From assembly GCF_030464365.1 (NCBI RefSeq), contig NZ_VCYI01000002.1, forward strand, positions 62,001 through 126,000: a DNA stretch of 64,000 nt, in the 5' to 3' direction. Shown here piece after piece: positions 23,673 through 33,184 of the stretch. Each line of letters begins with the position of its first letter. Within the stretch, counting starts at the first letter, position 1. The stretch comes from Methanoculleus methanifontis. Its GTDB lineage: Archaea > Halobacteriota > Methanomicrobia > Methanomicrobiales > Methanoculleaceae. The translations under genes and the position numbers were made by a program. The notes beneath the pieces were generated by a model that saw only the letters and a list, made by a program, of their open reading frames with translations, had not been told where the DNA came from and ran no database searches.

Positions 23673-25697
23673 TTAGACGACCAGGATCAGCGGCGCAAAG
23701 ACCAGCGCGACCATGGACATCAGCTTCAAGAGAATGTTGATGGCGGGGCCCGAGGTGTCCTTGAAGGGATCACCCACGGTGTCGCCGACAACCGCTGCCT
23801 TGTGGGCATCCGATCCCTTTCCGCCGAGGTGGCCCTGCTCGATGTACTTCTTCGCGTTATCCCAGGCTCCTCCGGAGTTCGCCATCGTGACGGCGAGGAG
23901 GAACCCGGCCGCAAGCGAACCGACGAGCAGGCCACCGAGCGCCTCGGGGCCGAGGACGATCCCGACGGCGAGCGGCGCGGCGACGGCAAGGACGCCGGGC
24001 AGGATCATCTCACGCAACGCCGATTTGGTGGAGATGGCGATACAGGAGGCGTAGTCGGGCTCGGCCGTTCCCTCCATGAGGCCGGTGATCTCCTTGAACT
24101 GGCGGCGGACCTCGTGGACGATGCTGTATGCGGCCTTACCCACCGCCATCATCGTGATGGAGCAGAAGAGGAACGGGAGCATTGCTCCGATCAGGACACC
24201 GATGAAGACGTTCGGGACAGAGACGTCGATGACCGAGAGGCCGACCGCCTGAGTGTAGGCGGCGAAGAGGGCGAGCGCCGTCAGCGCCGCAGAGCCGATG
24301 GCGAATCCCTTGCCGATGGCGGCGGTGGTGTTCCCGACGGCGTCGAGCGTGTCGGTGATCTCGCGGACTTCGGGCTTCTGGTGGGACATCTCGGCGATAC
24401 CGCCGGCGTTGTCGGCGACCGGGCCGTAGGCATCGACGGAGAGGGAGATCCCGAGCGTCGCGAGCATGCCGACGGCGGCGATGGCAATACCGAAGAGACC
24501 TGCGACCTGGTAGGCGATGAAGATCGCGACCGAGATGATCAGGACCGGCCAGATGGTGCTCTCCATCCCCTTTGCAAACCCTGTGATGATGGTGGTCGCG
24601 GCCCCGGTCTCGGTCGACTTGACGATGGCGAGGGTCGGGCTCCGGTCAAAGGAGGTGTAGAACTCGGTGATCAGGCCGATGGCGAACCCTGCGACGAGAC
24701 CGGCGACGGTGGCGTAGAAGACCCCGATGTACTCCGCCCCGAGGAGCTGGGTCACGAGGAAGTAGGTGGCGGCGACCGTCACGACCATCGCGGCCAGGAG
24801 ACCCTTGTTGAAGGCCAGGTGGATGGCGCTGCTCTCGGTCTTGTTCGTCCGCACAAAGAGCGAGCCGATGATGGACGCGACGATGCCGACCGCGGCGATC
24901 AGCAGCGGGAGGATGATCACGTTCATGATCTCGGCGTTCGGGAACTGCGTGGCCGCGAAGGCGACGCCGAGGACCATCGCCGATATGATCGCGCCGACGT
25001 AGGACTCGTAGAGGTCCGCGCCCATGCCGGCGACGTCGCCGACGTTGTCACCGACGTTGTCAGCGATGACGGCAGGGTTGCGGGGGTCGTCCTCGGGGAT
25101 GCCTGCCTCGACCTTGCCGACGAGGTCGGCACCGACGTCCGCGGCCTTGGTGAAGATACCGCCGCCGACACGGGCGAAGAGGGCGATCGAACTTGCACCG
25201 AGGCCGAAGCCGGTCACGATGGTGAGGACTTCAGCCTGGGGAAGCCCCGAGAAGGTGCTGATGGCCATATAGGCGATCGTGAGCCCGAGAAGCCCGAGCC
25301 CGACCACGGCCATGCCCATGACCGAACCGCTCGCAAACGAGACTTTGAACGCATCCGCGATCCCACGCCGTGCGGCGTTCGTCGTCCGGACGTTTGCTGC
25401 CGTGGCGGTGAACATGCCGATGTAGCCGGCAGTCGCCGAGAGCGCCGCACCGAGCACGAAACAGGCCGCGGTGAGGGGGTTAATCCAGACGCCGAGGACG
25501 ACGGCAAGTACAATAACAAATATGGCTATAGCGCGGTACTGCCTGTTCAGGTAGACCATTGCCCCTTCATGAATGGCAGCAGCAATCTTCTGCATCAGGT
25601 CGGTACCCGTCCCCTCCCGTCTGATACTCGTGTACGAGTACCCGGCGAAGAGGAGAGCAAGAACGGCACCGATGGGTGCCAGATATACCAGATCCAT
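23673..25697 (-). CDS. hppA: Membrane-bound ion-translocating pyrophosphatase
   Basis: 674 residues from the ATG at 25697, since GGAGGA lies about 9 bases before it; an ATG ten codons earlier is not preceded by one. About sixteen spans. Catalytic motifs are present: [20 protein letters not shown] and the late [14 protein letters not shown]. The stretch [15 protein letters not shown] has Ala at the position that is Lys in K-independent enzymes, which points to a K+-dependent pump. Whether H+ or Na+ is moved cannot be decided by eye. It recovers energy from pyrophosphate, such as that released by Acs. Confidence 0.95.
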   Translation of the reverse strand: MDLVYLAPIGAVLALLFAGYSYTSIRREGTGTDLMQKIAAAIHEGAMVYLNRQYRAIAIFVIVLAVVLGVWINPLTAACFVLGAALSATAGYIGMFTATAANVRTTNAARRGIADAFKVSFASGSVMGMAVVGLGLLGLTIAYMAISTFSGLPQAEVLTIVTGFGLGASSIALFARVGGGIFTKAADVGADLVGKVEAGIPEDDPRNPAVIADNVGDNVGDVAGMGADLYESYVGAIISAMVLGVAFAATQFPNAEIMNVIILPLLIAAVGIVASIIGSLFVRTNKTESSAIHLAFNKGLLAAMVVTVAATYFLVTQLLGAEYIGVFYATVAGLVAGFAIGLITEFYTSFDRSPTLAIVKSTETGAATTIITGFAKGMESTIWPVLIISVAIFIAYQVAGLFGIAIAAVGMLATLGISLSVDAYGPVADNAGGIAEMSHQKPEVREITDTLDAVGNTTAAIGKGFAIGSAALTALALFAAYTQAVGLSVIDVSVPNVFIGVLIGAMLPFLFCSITMMAVGKAAYSIVHEVRRQFKEITGLMEGTAEPDYASCIAISTKSALREMILPGVLAVAAPLAVGIVLGPEALGGLLVGSLAAGFLLAVTMANSGGAWDNAKKYIEQGHLGGKGSDAHKAAVVGDTVGDPFKDTSGPAINILLKLMSMVALVFAPLILVV

Positions 25698-25787
25698 CTC
25701 TCTACATTCCTCCGGTTGTAGTACCATATACAGAGGGATTCAACATTTTTAAATATGTGGAAAAGATCCGGGGTATCCGGCGGGCAT

Positions 25788-27203
25788 TCAGCTGAAATCG
25801 ATCACTTCGGGCTGAAGCGTCTGGAGATCGACGACAAACGCACGCGCGGGTGTGGGGTGGATGTTCATCTGTTTCTGAAACGCTGTCTGGGCCTGCCAGG
25901 TTCCGGCGTTCACCCCGAGAACACCCCGGTAGCGAGTAATGCCGCAGATATGGACGTGCCCGGTGAGGAGGATCTCGGGGAGCGGATCGATGACGAGCCG
26001 GTCGGTCTTCATCGCGGCGATCGGCGTCCGCATCCCGTAGGGGGCGGCGAGCAGCCGGCGTTTGAGCATCTCATCCATGATCTCGCCGGGCCGTTCGTAA
26101 CTCGCGCCCGGAATCAGCCCGATCATGTCGTCGATCGACCGGCCGTGGTACATCAGGACGCGGACGCCCTGGAGGTTTAACAGGCAGGGGTTCTCGACGA
26201 GGGTGCAGTTTTCGGGGAACTTCGCGGTGAACTCCGGCGGGATCGCCGGCTGCGGTTCGGCCATCCTGACGACGTCGTGGTTTCCCGGTGCGGCGACGAT
26301 CTGGATCCGGGAAGGCAGGTCGCGGAGCATCTCCGCAAAGACGTCGTACTGCTCGTAGATGTTCTTGATTGTCAGTTCCTGGTCCTGTCCGGGGTAGATC
26401 CCGATCCCGTCGACGAGATCGCCCGCGATCAGAAGGTATGCGGCATCGGAGTCCTGGAGCCAGTCGGCGAACCGGTGCCACGCCTCATCGAGGAAGGTGT
26501 CGCTTCCCACATGCACGTCGGAGATGAGAACCGCTTTCCCCGGCCGGTCGCTCTTGAACGGGGCGTTGTTGATGGGGACGTCGGGGCGGAAGAGGTGTTC
26601 GGCGAAGAAGAGACCACCGTCGCTTGAGAGTTTTCCCTTGACCCCGAGCACCTCGTCGGGGAGGATCCGCTCCGCTTCCGCAAACGACTCGTCCCGCCCT
26701 TTGTTGAAGAGCACCCGGATCGTCCCGGTGGGATCCTCCACCTCGATGAGCCGGTGACCTTTTGCGGTCGTCCGGACGTCGGCCACCATCCCGATGATAC
26801 TGCACTCCTCGTCCCGGTAACGGTGGGGCGACTTCACCAGCGCCTCGATCGGCATCGTGGTCATCCGGCTCCGGATCATCGAGGAGAGGCAGTTGTAGCG
26901 GTTCCGGAAGTAATGGACGGCGTCCTCGTGACCGCTAACGCTCCCCGTGGTTCCGGCGCTCCCCATGATCACCTCGAGTTCGGGATCGACCAGGAACCGC
27001 GTCCCGTCCCGGACCTTTTTCAAGCCCGGGATATGCTCTGCGGAGACGACCAGGGTGTCTTCGGGGACCCCCGCCGCAATCTGGTCGATGAGAGCCGGGT
27101 CGTCCTGTTCACGGATGTAACTCACCACGTCGGGATGAACCTGATGCTTCAACTCGAGGAACCGGCGTACGATCTCGGCGTTGGCGAGCATGACCTTCAA
27201 CAT
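25788..27203 (-). CDS. polB: DNA polymerase D small subunit (DP1, exonuclease)
   Basis: 471 residues from the ATG at 27203 (GGGGAG just upstream). After an N-terminal region comes an OB-fold (VADVRTTAKGHRLIEVEDPTG), then a calcineurin-type phosphoesterase with motifs SDVHVGS, AGDLVDG, GNHD, and GHVH, the metal ligands of the 3'-5' proofreading exonuclease. It partners with the large DP2 subunit, not present in the window. This gene alone fixes the organism as a euryarchaeon or relative, since PolD is archaeal. Confidence 0.95.
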   Translation of the reverse strand: MLKVMLANAEIVRRFLELKHQVHPDVVSYIREQDDPALIDQIAAGVPEDTLVVSAEHIPGLKKVRDGTRFLVDPELEVIMGSAGTTGSVSGHEDAVHYFRNRYNCLSSMIRSRMTTMPIEALVKSPHRYRDEECSIIGMVADVRTTAKGHRLIEVEDPTGTIRVLFNKGRDESFAEAERILPDEVLGVKGKLSSDGGLFFAEHLFRPDVPINNAPFKSDRPGKAVLISDVHVGSDTFLDEAWHRFADWLQDSDAAYLLIAGDLVDGIGIYPGQDQELTIKNIYEQYDVFAEMLRDLPSRIQIVAAPGNHDVVRMAEPQPAIPPEFTAKFPENCTLVENPCLLNLQGVRVLMYHGRSIDDMIGLIPGASYERPGEIMDEMLKRRLLAAPYGMRTPIAAMKTDRLVIDPLPEILLTGHVHICGITRYRGVLGVNAGTWQAQTAFQKQMNIHPTPARAFVVDLQTLQPEVIDFS

Positions 27204-27503
27204 ATTCTCCCCGCGGCAATATGGGTTTATCTTTTTCGCGTTCCGTAGAGATACTTCATACAACCGCAGGCCCTCACGCGAAGCCGCGAAATCCAGGGAG
27301 TTGTTGACTGTTCCCTTCGCGTTCTTCGCGACTTCGCGTGAAGCAACGAGACCTCCCGGTGGTTCGCCTGTTGTCGATGAAAATGGTGGTAGTATGACCT
27401 CAAAGGGGGGTATTCTACAGAGCCTTTTTTTCGCGCTCTGTCTCCGGTCCGGGACATCCCGGAGAACCTATGTATATGAAGGGTAGCAATCTCTTTAGAA
27501 CAG
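27204..27503. other. Intergenic region between polB and the signal peptidase gene
   Basis: 300 bases. It holds REP-like copy 2 (27273-27341) and a T-rich run around 27423-27432. No gene seen. Confidence 0.5.
27273..27341. repeat. REP-like palindromic element, copy 2
   Basis: CTCACGCGAAGCCGCGAA followed by a loop and then TTCGCG..CTTCGCGTG. It shares the outer arms with copy 1 at 19976-20055 but has a different loop. It lies between divergent genes, so it is not simply a terminator. Confidence 0.6.
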
Positions 27504-28172
27504 ATGTCGGATACCACCTGGCTGCAGCGTGCAGTATCGGCCCTCACGGCGTTCCGGGAGAGCGACCGCCCGGTCGTCTCGCTCGCCCGCGACCTCCTCT
27601 GGGTCGTCGCGGTCGTGGGCGGTATCGCCCTTGTTCTCTACCTCTTCGCCGGCACCTGGCCGGCGGTGGTCACGATCGAGTCGGAGAGTATGGTCCCGAA
27701 CATGAACGTCGGCGACCTGGTGCTCGTCGTCGACGAGGACCGGTTCGGCGAACTCACGACCTGGGCTGAAGGGCAGCGAACGGGCCAATCGTCCTTCGGA
27801 AACTACGGCGACGTGATCGTCTACCGCCCCAACGGCGCCGACTCCGTCCACCCGATCATCCATCGCGCGATGACCTACGTCGATACCGCCGCCGTAGTTG
27901 AGTCGGGACTCGGGGCCTACTACGACGACCCGCACGGCGGCTACATCACCCAGGGCGACAACAACCCCTACACCGACCAGCCGAACCTCCGGCTCGCGGG
28001 CGTCGGGATTGTCGAGCCGGTGGAGAAGGAGTGGATTATCGGCAAAGCCCTCTTCGCGGTGCCGCTCGTCGGCTACCTTCCCCTGCACCTCGCGGAGTTC
28101 GCCGTCGTCGTCATCCTCGTCATCCTCATCCACGACTTCGTCCTTGCGCGCCGAAAAGAGAAAAACGAATAA
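27504..28172 (+). CDS. Signal peptidase I (archaeal S26B type)
   Basis: 222 residues. A transmembrane segment near residue 30-50 is followed by the catalytic Ser in ESESMVPNM, the His in HPIIHRAM (instead of the bacterial Lys) and the Asp in ITQGDNN. A second span lies at the C-terminus (VVVILVILIHDFVLA) with a basic tail. It cleaves signal peptides of secreted proteins on the outer side of the membrane. The cofH gene follows after 28 bases, possibly cotranscribed. Confidence 0.92.
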   Translation: MSDTTWLQRAVSALTAFRESDRPVVSLARDLLWVVAVVGGIALVLYLFAGTWPAVVTIESESMVPNMNVGDLVLVVDEDRFGELTTWAEGQRTGQSSFGNYGDVIVYRPNGADSVHPIIHRAMTYVDTAAVVESGLGAYYDDPHGGYITQGDNNPYTDQPNLRLAGVGIVEPVEKEWIIGKALFAVPLVGYLPLHLAEFAVVVILVILIHDFVLARRKEKNE

Positions 28173-28200
28173 ATCCGGGACTACAAGAGAGCTGTTTACG

Positions 28201-29289
28201 ATGTCCAACTCGCTGCATACCCTGCTCGACGACACACTCGCCGGCCACCGGCTCACGGAGGAGGAGGCCGTCCTCCTCCTCGCGACCCGCGGCCGGGACG
28301 TCTGGGCGATCGCCGCCGCCGCGGACGAGCTCCGCGAACGCAAAGTCGGCAACGTCGTCACCTACGTCCGGAACCAGAACATCAACGTGACCAACCTCTG
28401 CGTGAACGCCTGCGGGTTCTGCGGATTCTCCCGCAAACCGGGTGACGCCGACGCCTTTTTTTACGGCGAGGCCGCGGTGCGGGAGAAGGCGCGGGCGGCG
28501 CGTGAGCGCGGCGTCACCGAGGTCTGCACGGTGAGCGGGCTCCACCCGGAGTTCGACGCCCAATCCTATGCCGACATCTACTCCTGGATACGGGACGAGA
28601 CCCCCGGCGTACACATCCACGCGAGCAACCCGATGGAGGTGGCGTATGCCGCGGAAAAGAGCGGCATCTCCACCTGGGAAGTCCTCGGGATGATGAGGGA
28701 CGCGGGTCTTTCCACCCTCTGCGGAACAGCGGCCGAGATCCTGGTCGACGATGTCCGGCGGGTGATCTGCCCGGGCAAGATCGACACGGAAACCTGGGTC
28801 AGGATCATCAAGGCGGCGCACGGTCTCGGCATTCGGTCGACGGCGACGATCATGTACGGCCACTGCGAGAACGAAGCGGATCGCGCCCGGCATCTTGCAA
28901 TTCTGCGTGAGATCCAGGACGAGACCCGCGGGTTCACGGAGTTCGTCCCCCTCTCATTCATCCACAAAAACACCCCTCTCTACCGGAAGGGCCTCGCCCG
29001 GCCCGGGGCGACCGGCCGCGAAGACCTCCTGCTCTTTGCGGTCTCACGACTCTTCCTCGACAACTTCGATCACATCCAGGCTTCCTGGGTGAAGGTCGGG
29101 ACGAAGATGGCGCAGCTCGGGCTTCTTTCGGGCGCAGACGACCTCGGCGGGACGCTTTTTGAGGAGAGCATATCCCGGGAGGCGGGCGCCCGGGATACCG
29201 ATTATCTGGCTCCGGCGGAGATGCAGCGGATGGCCGGGGATCTCGTCCGGGTGTTCCGGAAGCGGACGACGACCTACGATCCTGGATGA
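28201..29289 (+). CDS. cofH: FO synthase subunit 2 (CofH)
   Basis: 362 residues. The radical SAM cluster motif CVNACGFC lies near residue 68. TVSGLHPEF, HASNPMEV, and STLCGTAAEIL match subunit 2, which transfers the hydroxybenzyl part of tyrosine onto ribitylaminouracil in the first FO-forming step for coenzyme F420. CofG is not in the window. The region between 28400 and 29200 keeps the family pattern without breaks. F420 is the electron carrier of hydrogenotrophic methanogenesis, consistent with the host. Confidence 0.9.
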   Translation: MSNSLHTLLDDTLAGHRLTEEEAVLLLATRGRDVWAIAAAADELRERKVGNVVTYVRNQNINVTNLCVNACGFCGFSRKPGDADAFFYGEAAVREKARAARERGVTEVCTVSGLHPEFDAQSYADIYSWIRDETPGVHIHASNPMEVAYAAEKSGISTWEVLGMMRDAGLSTLCGTAAEILVDDVRRVICPGKIDTETWVRIIKAAHGLGIRSTATIMYGHCENEADRARHLAILREIQDETRGFTEFVPLSFIHKNTPLYRKGLARPGATGREDLLLFAVSRLFLDNFDHIQASWVKVGTKMAQLGLLSGADDLGGTLFEESISREAGARDTDYLAPAEMQRMAGDLVRVFRKRTTTYDPG

Positions 29290-29414
29290 GCATTGGGCTG
29301 GGCCGGAACGATTCACCGGGTCTCTCGAACAATATCCGGAAAATTATAAATACTCGTGGATAGAGTGTGGCTCCTCAACGTCGGCCGGGTGCTGGCGATT
29401 GGGAGGAGAACGCT

Positions 29415-29576
29415 ATGCTTGGTGGTGGCCTTGTAGGTCTTGCAATCCTCTTCTTCGTACTGGCACTTATCTTCGCCATACTCGGGGCGCGAGGCGTTGC
29501 AGGAATGTCCATGTCGGTCGCGAAGTGGCTGGTTATCATCTTTATCGTCCTCGCGATCATATCGCTGCTGCTCTGA
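29415..29576 (+). CDS. Small DUF1328-type membrane protein
   Basis: 53 residues, starting at the ATG behind GGGAGGAG. Two hydrophobic helices with Gly-rich starts ([29 protein letters not shown]) match the DUF1328/YtjA family of small membrane proteins. A promoter-like AAAATTATAAATA lies at 29339-29351. Function unknown, often stress-linked in bacteria. Confidence 0.8.
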
Positions 29577-29717
29577 CTGCAACCGGGCGGGGAAGATCAC
29601 GGGCAGCCGGCAGGGTGAATACCCCGCCCTTCCCTGAGGCACCCTGCTCGTGAGGGCTGAGGGTCAGGAGCACGATTCTTGAGAGGAAGCCATGGAAAGG
29701 CACGGGGATTCGGGTTC

Positions 29718-30269
29718 TCAGTCCTCGGGCTGGAGGTACCTGACGATCGTATTCGCGACTGTTCTGGCCTTCTTCATCGCCTGTTCGTCTTTGCGGATAT
29801 CCCCCGGCGCGTAACCCTTTCCGCAGACGTAGCCGAGGTACGAGAACTCGTGGGTGTTCAGGAACCCCTCCATGGTCTCGAGGGCGCGCTCGCACCCGCG
29901 GTCGGCGCAGACGGCGACGGCGACGGCTCTCCTCCCCGACAGCCTCCGGTCATGGTAGAGCGAGTAGGTCCGGTCGATCAGGTTCTTCGTCTGGCCGTTG
30001 ATGTCGTAGTAGTAGGTCGGGGCGCCGAGGACGAGCACCTCGCAGTTGATCATCTTCTCTGCAACAAGGCCCCAGTCGTCGTCCTCCGTCACGCACCACT
30101 TCGCGTCCTTGCAGGCTTCGCACCCGGTGCAGGGCTGGATATCCATATCGGCAAGCGAGAGAAACTCGGTCTCGATGCCCGCCTCCCGCACCCGATCAAG
30201 GATGGTGGTGACGAGAACCGCGGTATTGCCGTTCTTGCGCATGCTTCCGGAGATACCGAGAACGTTCAT
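29718..30269 (-). CDS. Iron-sulfur flavoprotein (flavodoxin-fold NADPH-dependent FMN reductase family)
   Basis: 183 residues. N-terminal GISGSMRKNGNTA binds FMN phosphate; CTGCEACKDAKWC in the middle is the compact Cys motif of archaeal Isf proteins that binds a 4Fe-4S cluster; GAPTYYYDINGQTKNLIDR follows. It would transfer electrons between ferredoxin or F420H2-linked donors and oxidants such as oxygen or peroxide. The upstream DUF123 gene overlaps its start by 4 bases (ATGA). Confidence 0.9.
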   Translation of the reverse strand: MNVLGISGSMRKNGNTAVLVTTILDRVREAGIETEFLSLADMDIQPCTGCEACKDAKWCVTEDDDWGLVAEKMINCEVLVLGAPTYYYDINGQTKNLIDRTYSLYHDRRLSGRRAVAVAVCADRGCERALETMEGFLNTHEFSYLGYVCGKGYAPGDIRKDEQAMKKARTVANTIVRYLQPED

Positions 30270-30721
30270 ACCCTATGCTCGCTCCTCTCGTTCTTGATTC
30301 TTGTGATCCGGGCATCGAGATCAAGACCGCGGAATGCCTCGACGACCTCAGGAACCGGGTCGCCGGGACGGTAGAAGAGGTGGGAAGGGCAGCCGCAGTC
30401 GCTGCACCCGAACCCCCGGACGGAGGATCCGGCGACGGCACGGGCAAGATCGCATTCGCAGTCCCGACCGGTGGCGGCGGTGACGACGGCGGCGGGGAAG
30501 AAGTGCGGGTCGAGGAGGAGGTAGTCGATGTGCCACCGGGGCGGGCGGTCGCGGCAAAGGGCGAGCCTCACGTGCCGGTCAACCCGGGCAAGCCCCCCGC
30601 TCCCCCGGGCGGAGCCCACGTAGATGTGCCGACCCGGCGCGAACTCCCTCTCCCCGAGGGCGCCGATCCGGACGATGCAACCGGTATTCTCGAGGATAAG
30701 GGCGTAGACCCCTTTATCCAT
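30266..30721 (-). CDS. DUF123 / GIY-YIG-like protein
   Basis: 151 residues from the ATG at 30721. It starts KGVYALILE and has HIYVGSARGSGGLARVDRH, a GIY-YIG-like core with Tyr and Arg, then WHIDYLL and a Cys set (GCSDCGCPSHLF), which is the pattern of the DUF123 family. The biochemical role is not established; nuclease activity is suggested only by the fold. The start overlaps the metallo-hydrolase stop by 8 bases and the stop overlaps the flavoprotein start, so the three genes are one operon. Confidence 0.8.
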   Translation of the reverse strand: MDKGVYALILENTGCIVRIGALGEREFAPGRHIYVGSARGSGGLARVDRHVRLALCRDRPPRWHIDYLLLDPHFFPAAVVTAATGRDCECDLARAVAGSSVRGFGCSDCGCPSHLFYRPGDPVPEVVEAFRGLDLDARITRIKNERSEHRV

Positions 30722-31316
30722 AGAGCCGGAGCGCCTCCCGGGCACCCGCGATATGCCGCCCGCCACCGCGGACGACGGGTTCGCCGTGGCCGGGGTAGAG
30801 TCCCTCGACATCGAGGGCGCTGAGGCGTTCGATGGATGCCGCGAGCGCCGTCCGGTCGCCGCCCGGGAAGTCGTAGCGCCCGAAGGACCCGCCGGTAAAG
30901 ACGGTGTCTCCGGAGAAGAGCAATTTTTCCGCCTCGTCATAGAGGCAGATCCCGCCCGCCGTGTGCCCGGGGGTGTGGATGACGCGGAGGTTCCCTACCC
31001 GGTCGCCGTCATGGAGGACGATGTCGGGGACGATCCCGGGCGAGTGGGCCCCGAAGTGCATCGCGAGGCTCCGGGTGTCGTCGGCGAGGCCGGGCGCGTC
31101 GGCCTCGTGGACGCATACGGCAGCATCACCGCAAAGGCGCGCGATCTCCTTCACGTGGGCGATATGGTCGTAGTGGGCGTGGGTGATGACGATCGTATCG
31201 ATCGCGGCGGCATGCGGTTCCACCGCCATCGGGAGAACGCCCGCGTCGATGAGAACGTTGCCGTAAACGAACGAATTGGCGTAGATTGTATTGCTCGCGA
31301 TCCACCGGACTGGCAT
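30714..31316 (-). CDS. MBL-fold metallo-hydrolase (glyoxalase II-like)
   Basis: 200 residues. The zinc-binding motif HAHYDH (residues about 52-57) with HTPGHTAGG, FSGDTVF and GHGEP form the two-metal site of the metallo-beta-lactamase fold. It resembles hydroxyacylglutathione hydrolases but the substrate is not known. It begins the operon with the DUF123 and flavoprotein genes and is divergent from thiC with a very short gap (10-34 bases, depending on the thiC start). At least one of the transcripts therefore starts within the other gene, or both are leaderless. Confidence 0.88.
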   Translation of the reverse strand: MPVRWIASNTIYANSFVYGNVLIDAGVLPMAVEPHAAAIDTIVITHAHYDHIAHVKEIARLCGDAAVCVHEADAPGLADDTRSLAMHFGAHSPGIVPDIVLHDGDRVGNLRVIHTPGHTAGGICLYDEAEKLLFSGDTVFTGGSFGRYDFPGGDRTALAASIERLSALDVEGLYPGHGEPVVRGGGRHIAGAREALRLYG

Positions 31317-31326
31317 GCAGACTAAT

Positions 31327-32631
31327 ATGGCTTCCGGGCAAATGGTTCTTATGCATACCCTGATCTCCGCGTGCCTGCGCGGGGTTCCTCCCGAGGTGGA
31401 GACGATCGCCCGGGAAGAGGATCTCGCCCCCCATGCCGCCGCGCGGGCCGTCACCCGCGGCCGGATAGTCATTCCCGCAAACCCTGTTAGGCCGCACCGG
31501 CTCTGCGCCATCGGGGAGGACTGCAGGGTGCGGGTCAACGTGAACGTCGGGACGTCGGGAACCCGGTGCGACGAGAACCTCGAGGTCGAGAAGGGCAAAG
31601 CGGCCCTCCGGGAAGGTGCGGACGCGCTGATGGATCTCTCGACCGGCGGCGATCTCGCCCGCATCCGGCAGAAGATCCTGAAACTCGATGCGCCGGTCGG
31701 CACCGTCCCCGTCTACGAGGCGGTCAGGCGGGCGGGGAATGCGGCGGATGTCGACGCCGATCTGCTCTTCAAGGTCATCCGCGAGCACTGCCGGCAGGGT
31801 GTGGACTTCCTGACGTTGCACTGCGGCGTGAACCGCGATGCCCTCGCATCGCTCAAGGCCGACCCCCGGACGATGGGCGTCGTTTCCCGGGGCGGGGCGT
31901 TCCACGTGGCGATGATGGCCGCGACGGGTGAGGAAAACCCCCTTTACGCGGAGTACGACTACCTGCTCGAGATCCTCGCCGAGCACGACGTCGTCGTGAG
32001 CCTCGGCGACGGGATGCGGCCGGGCGCGCTCGTGGACGCCGGCCGTCTCGCGAAGTCGACCGAGTACCTGACACTCGGCCACCTCGCAAAGCGGGCGCTC
32101 GCCGCCGGGGTGCAGCGGATGATTGAGGGCCCGGGGCATATCCCGGCCGATCAGGTCGGCTACAACGTCCGGATGATCAAGGAACTTACCGGCGGCGCTC
32201 CGCTCTACCTGCTCGGCCCGCTCGTGACCGACGTGGCGCCGGGTTACGACCACGTCGTGGGGGCGATCGGCGGCGCGATCGCCTGCATGAACGGCGCCGA
32301 CTTCCTCTGCATGGTCTCACCGAGCGAGCACCTGGCGCTGCCGGACGTCCGCGACATCGTGGAAGGGACGCGGGTGGCGAAGATCGCGGCGCACGTCGGG
32401 AGCCTCTCCCGTGCCGCCGCACACACGAAGAACCGCGAGATCCGGATGGCGGAGGCGCGCCGGGCGCTCGACTGGGAGAAGCAGTTCGAGGCGGCGCTCG
32501 CCCCCGAGGAGGCCCGGCGGATTCACGAGCGCGACGGCGAGCTCGAGACCTGCTCGATGTGCGGCGACCTCTGCGCCGTGAAGATGGTGCGGGATATCCT
32601 CCCGGTGCCGGAAGAACGGATGGAGCCGTGA
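31327..32631 (+). CDS. thiC: Phosphomethylpyrimidine synthase (ThiC)
   Basis: 434 residues from 31327; the ATG at 31351 (MHTLISACLRG) aligns better with relatives and may be the true start. Motifs RVNVNVGTS, DALMDLSTGGD, EGPGHIP and the C-terminal CSMCGDLC (4Fe-4S cluster, CxxCxxxxC) define ThiC. It converts aminoimidazole ribotide to the pyrimidine moiety of thiamine. Archaeal proteins of this length lack the N-terminal domain of bacterial ThiC. No THI-box riboswitch is seen upstream. Confidence 0.93.
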   Translation: MASGQMVLMHTLISACLRGVPPEVETIAREEDLAPHAAARAVTRGRIVIPANPVRPHRLCAIGEDCRVRVNVNVGTSGTRCDENLEVEKGKAALREGADALMDLSTGGDLARIRQKILKLDAPVGTVPVYEAVRRAGNAADVDADLLFKVIREHCRQGVDFLTLHCGVNRDALASLKADPRTMGVVSRGGAFHVAMMAATGEENPLYAEYDYLLEILAEHDVVVSLGDGMRPGALVDAGRLAKSTEYLTLGHLAKRALAAGVQRMIEGPGHIPADQVGYNVRMIKELTGGAPLYLLGPLVTDVAPGYDHVVGAIGGAIACMNGADFLCMVSPSEHLALPDVRDIVEGTRVAKIAAHVGSLSRAAAHTKNREIRMAEARRALDWEKQFEAALAPEEARRIHERDGELETCSMCGDLCAVKMVRDILPVPEERMEP

Positions 32632-33184
32632 AGGGGTGACCCTTCAGAGTTTCTCTCTCAGATTCTTGTGCATAGAGCCCCAAAAACCCCCTATCCTTAA
32701 TATTGTGGAGTTTGCATGCAATTTACGAGCAAACCAGCTCTGTATTCTACACCTGCAGTAGAACTACTCTGACCATTACACATACCCATCCACGGCTTTC
32801 CACGGATATCGCATTTTGGGGTGGGGCTGACGGGGAGTGCGATGGGCGGAATGCGACCGGTCGCCAGAGCGGGAGCATGAGCACCGAAGGTGCGAACACC
32901 CGGAGCTCGAGCACCCGAAGGGTGCGGAGTGCGAGCGTAGCGAGCTTGAGCACCGGAGGTGCGAGTGCGATGTTCCGCAGGAACGGAGCTCGACCACCGT
33001 CAGGTGGGGAGGGGGGATGCTCCCCCCTATGGCGATACCCCCACGGTCCACTGCACTGGGCTTTTCGTTCGTCTAAGTTGTTCGGTGGTCAAACCCGGGG
33101 ATCTCCAGCCATCCCACCTCCGACCAGCCATTGCCCACGGAACTGCACCGCAGCCAGAATCTCCCAAACTTTAGAAGGGCCTCG
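32632..33184. other. Gene-poor region with hairpin array between thiC and the ArsC-like gene
   Basis: About 550 bases without a supported gene. Short frames here are low-complexity Glu/Arg/His repeats caused by the palindromes. The first 150 bases are AT-rich; 32853-33028 is the hairpin array described separately. Confidence 0.6.
32853..33028. repeat. Tandem array of short hairpins
   Basis: At least seven perfect short palindromes in about 175 bases: GCGACCGGTCGC (32853), GCACC-GAA-GGTGC (32881), GCACCC-GAA-GGGTGC (32911), GCACC-GGA-GGTGC (32950), GTTCC-GCA-GGAAC (32972), CCACC-GTCA-GGTGG (32994), and AGGGGGG-ATGCT-CCCCCCT (33010). They are joined by short GAG/CGAG spacers. Different stems with similar loops imply compensating changes, that is, selection for structure or a copying mechanism. 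A similar motif (GAGCACCCCCGGGTGCG) lies on the other side of the ArsC-like gene near 33635. Confidence 0.65.

Noticed and set aside
23619-25721. A 700-codon plus-strand open frame
   Set aside because: It is antisense to the well-supported pyrophosphatase gene. Its Asp/Glu/Arg/Gly-rich translation is what the complement of GC-rich codons gives.
31200-31350. Thiamine (THI-box) riboswitch before thiC
   Set aside because: The space is occupied by the divergent gene, and the conserved THI-box core sequences are not visible.
32853-33028. CRISPR array
   Set aside because: The palindromes differ in sequence and are not separated by regular spacers. No cas gene is near.
32837-33076. A 79-codon frame through the hairpin array
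   Set aside because: The Glu/Arg/His/Cys repeats come from the palindromes in the DNA and look non-protein-like.
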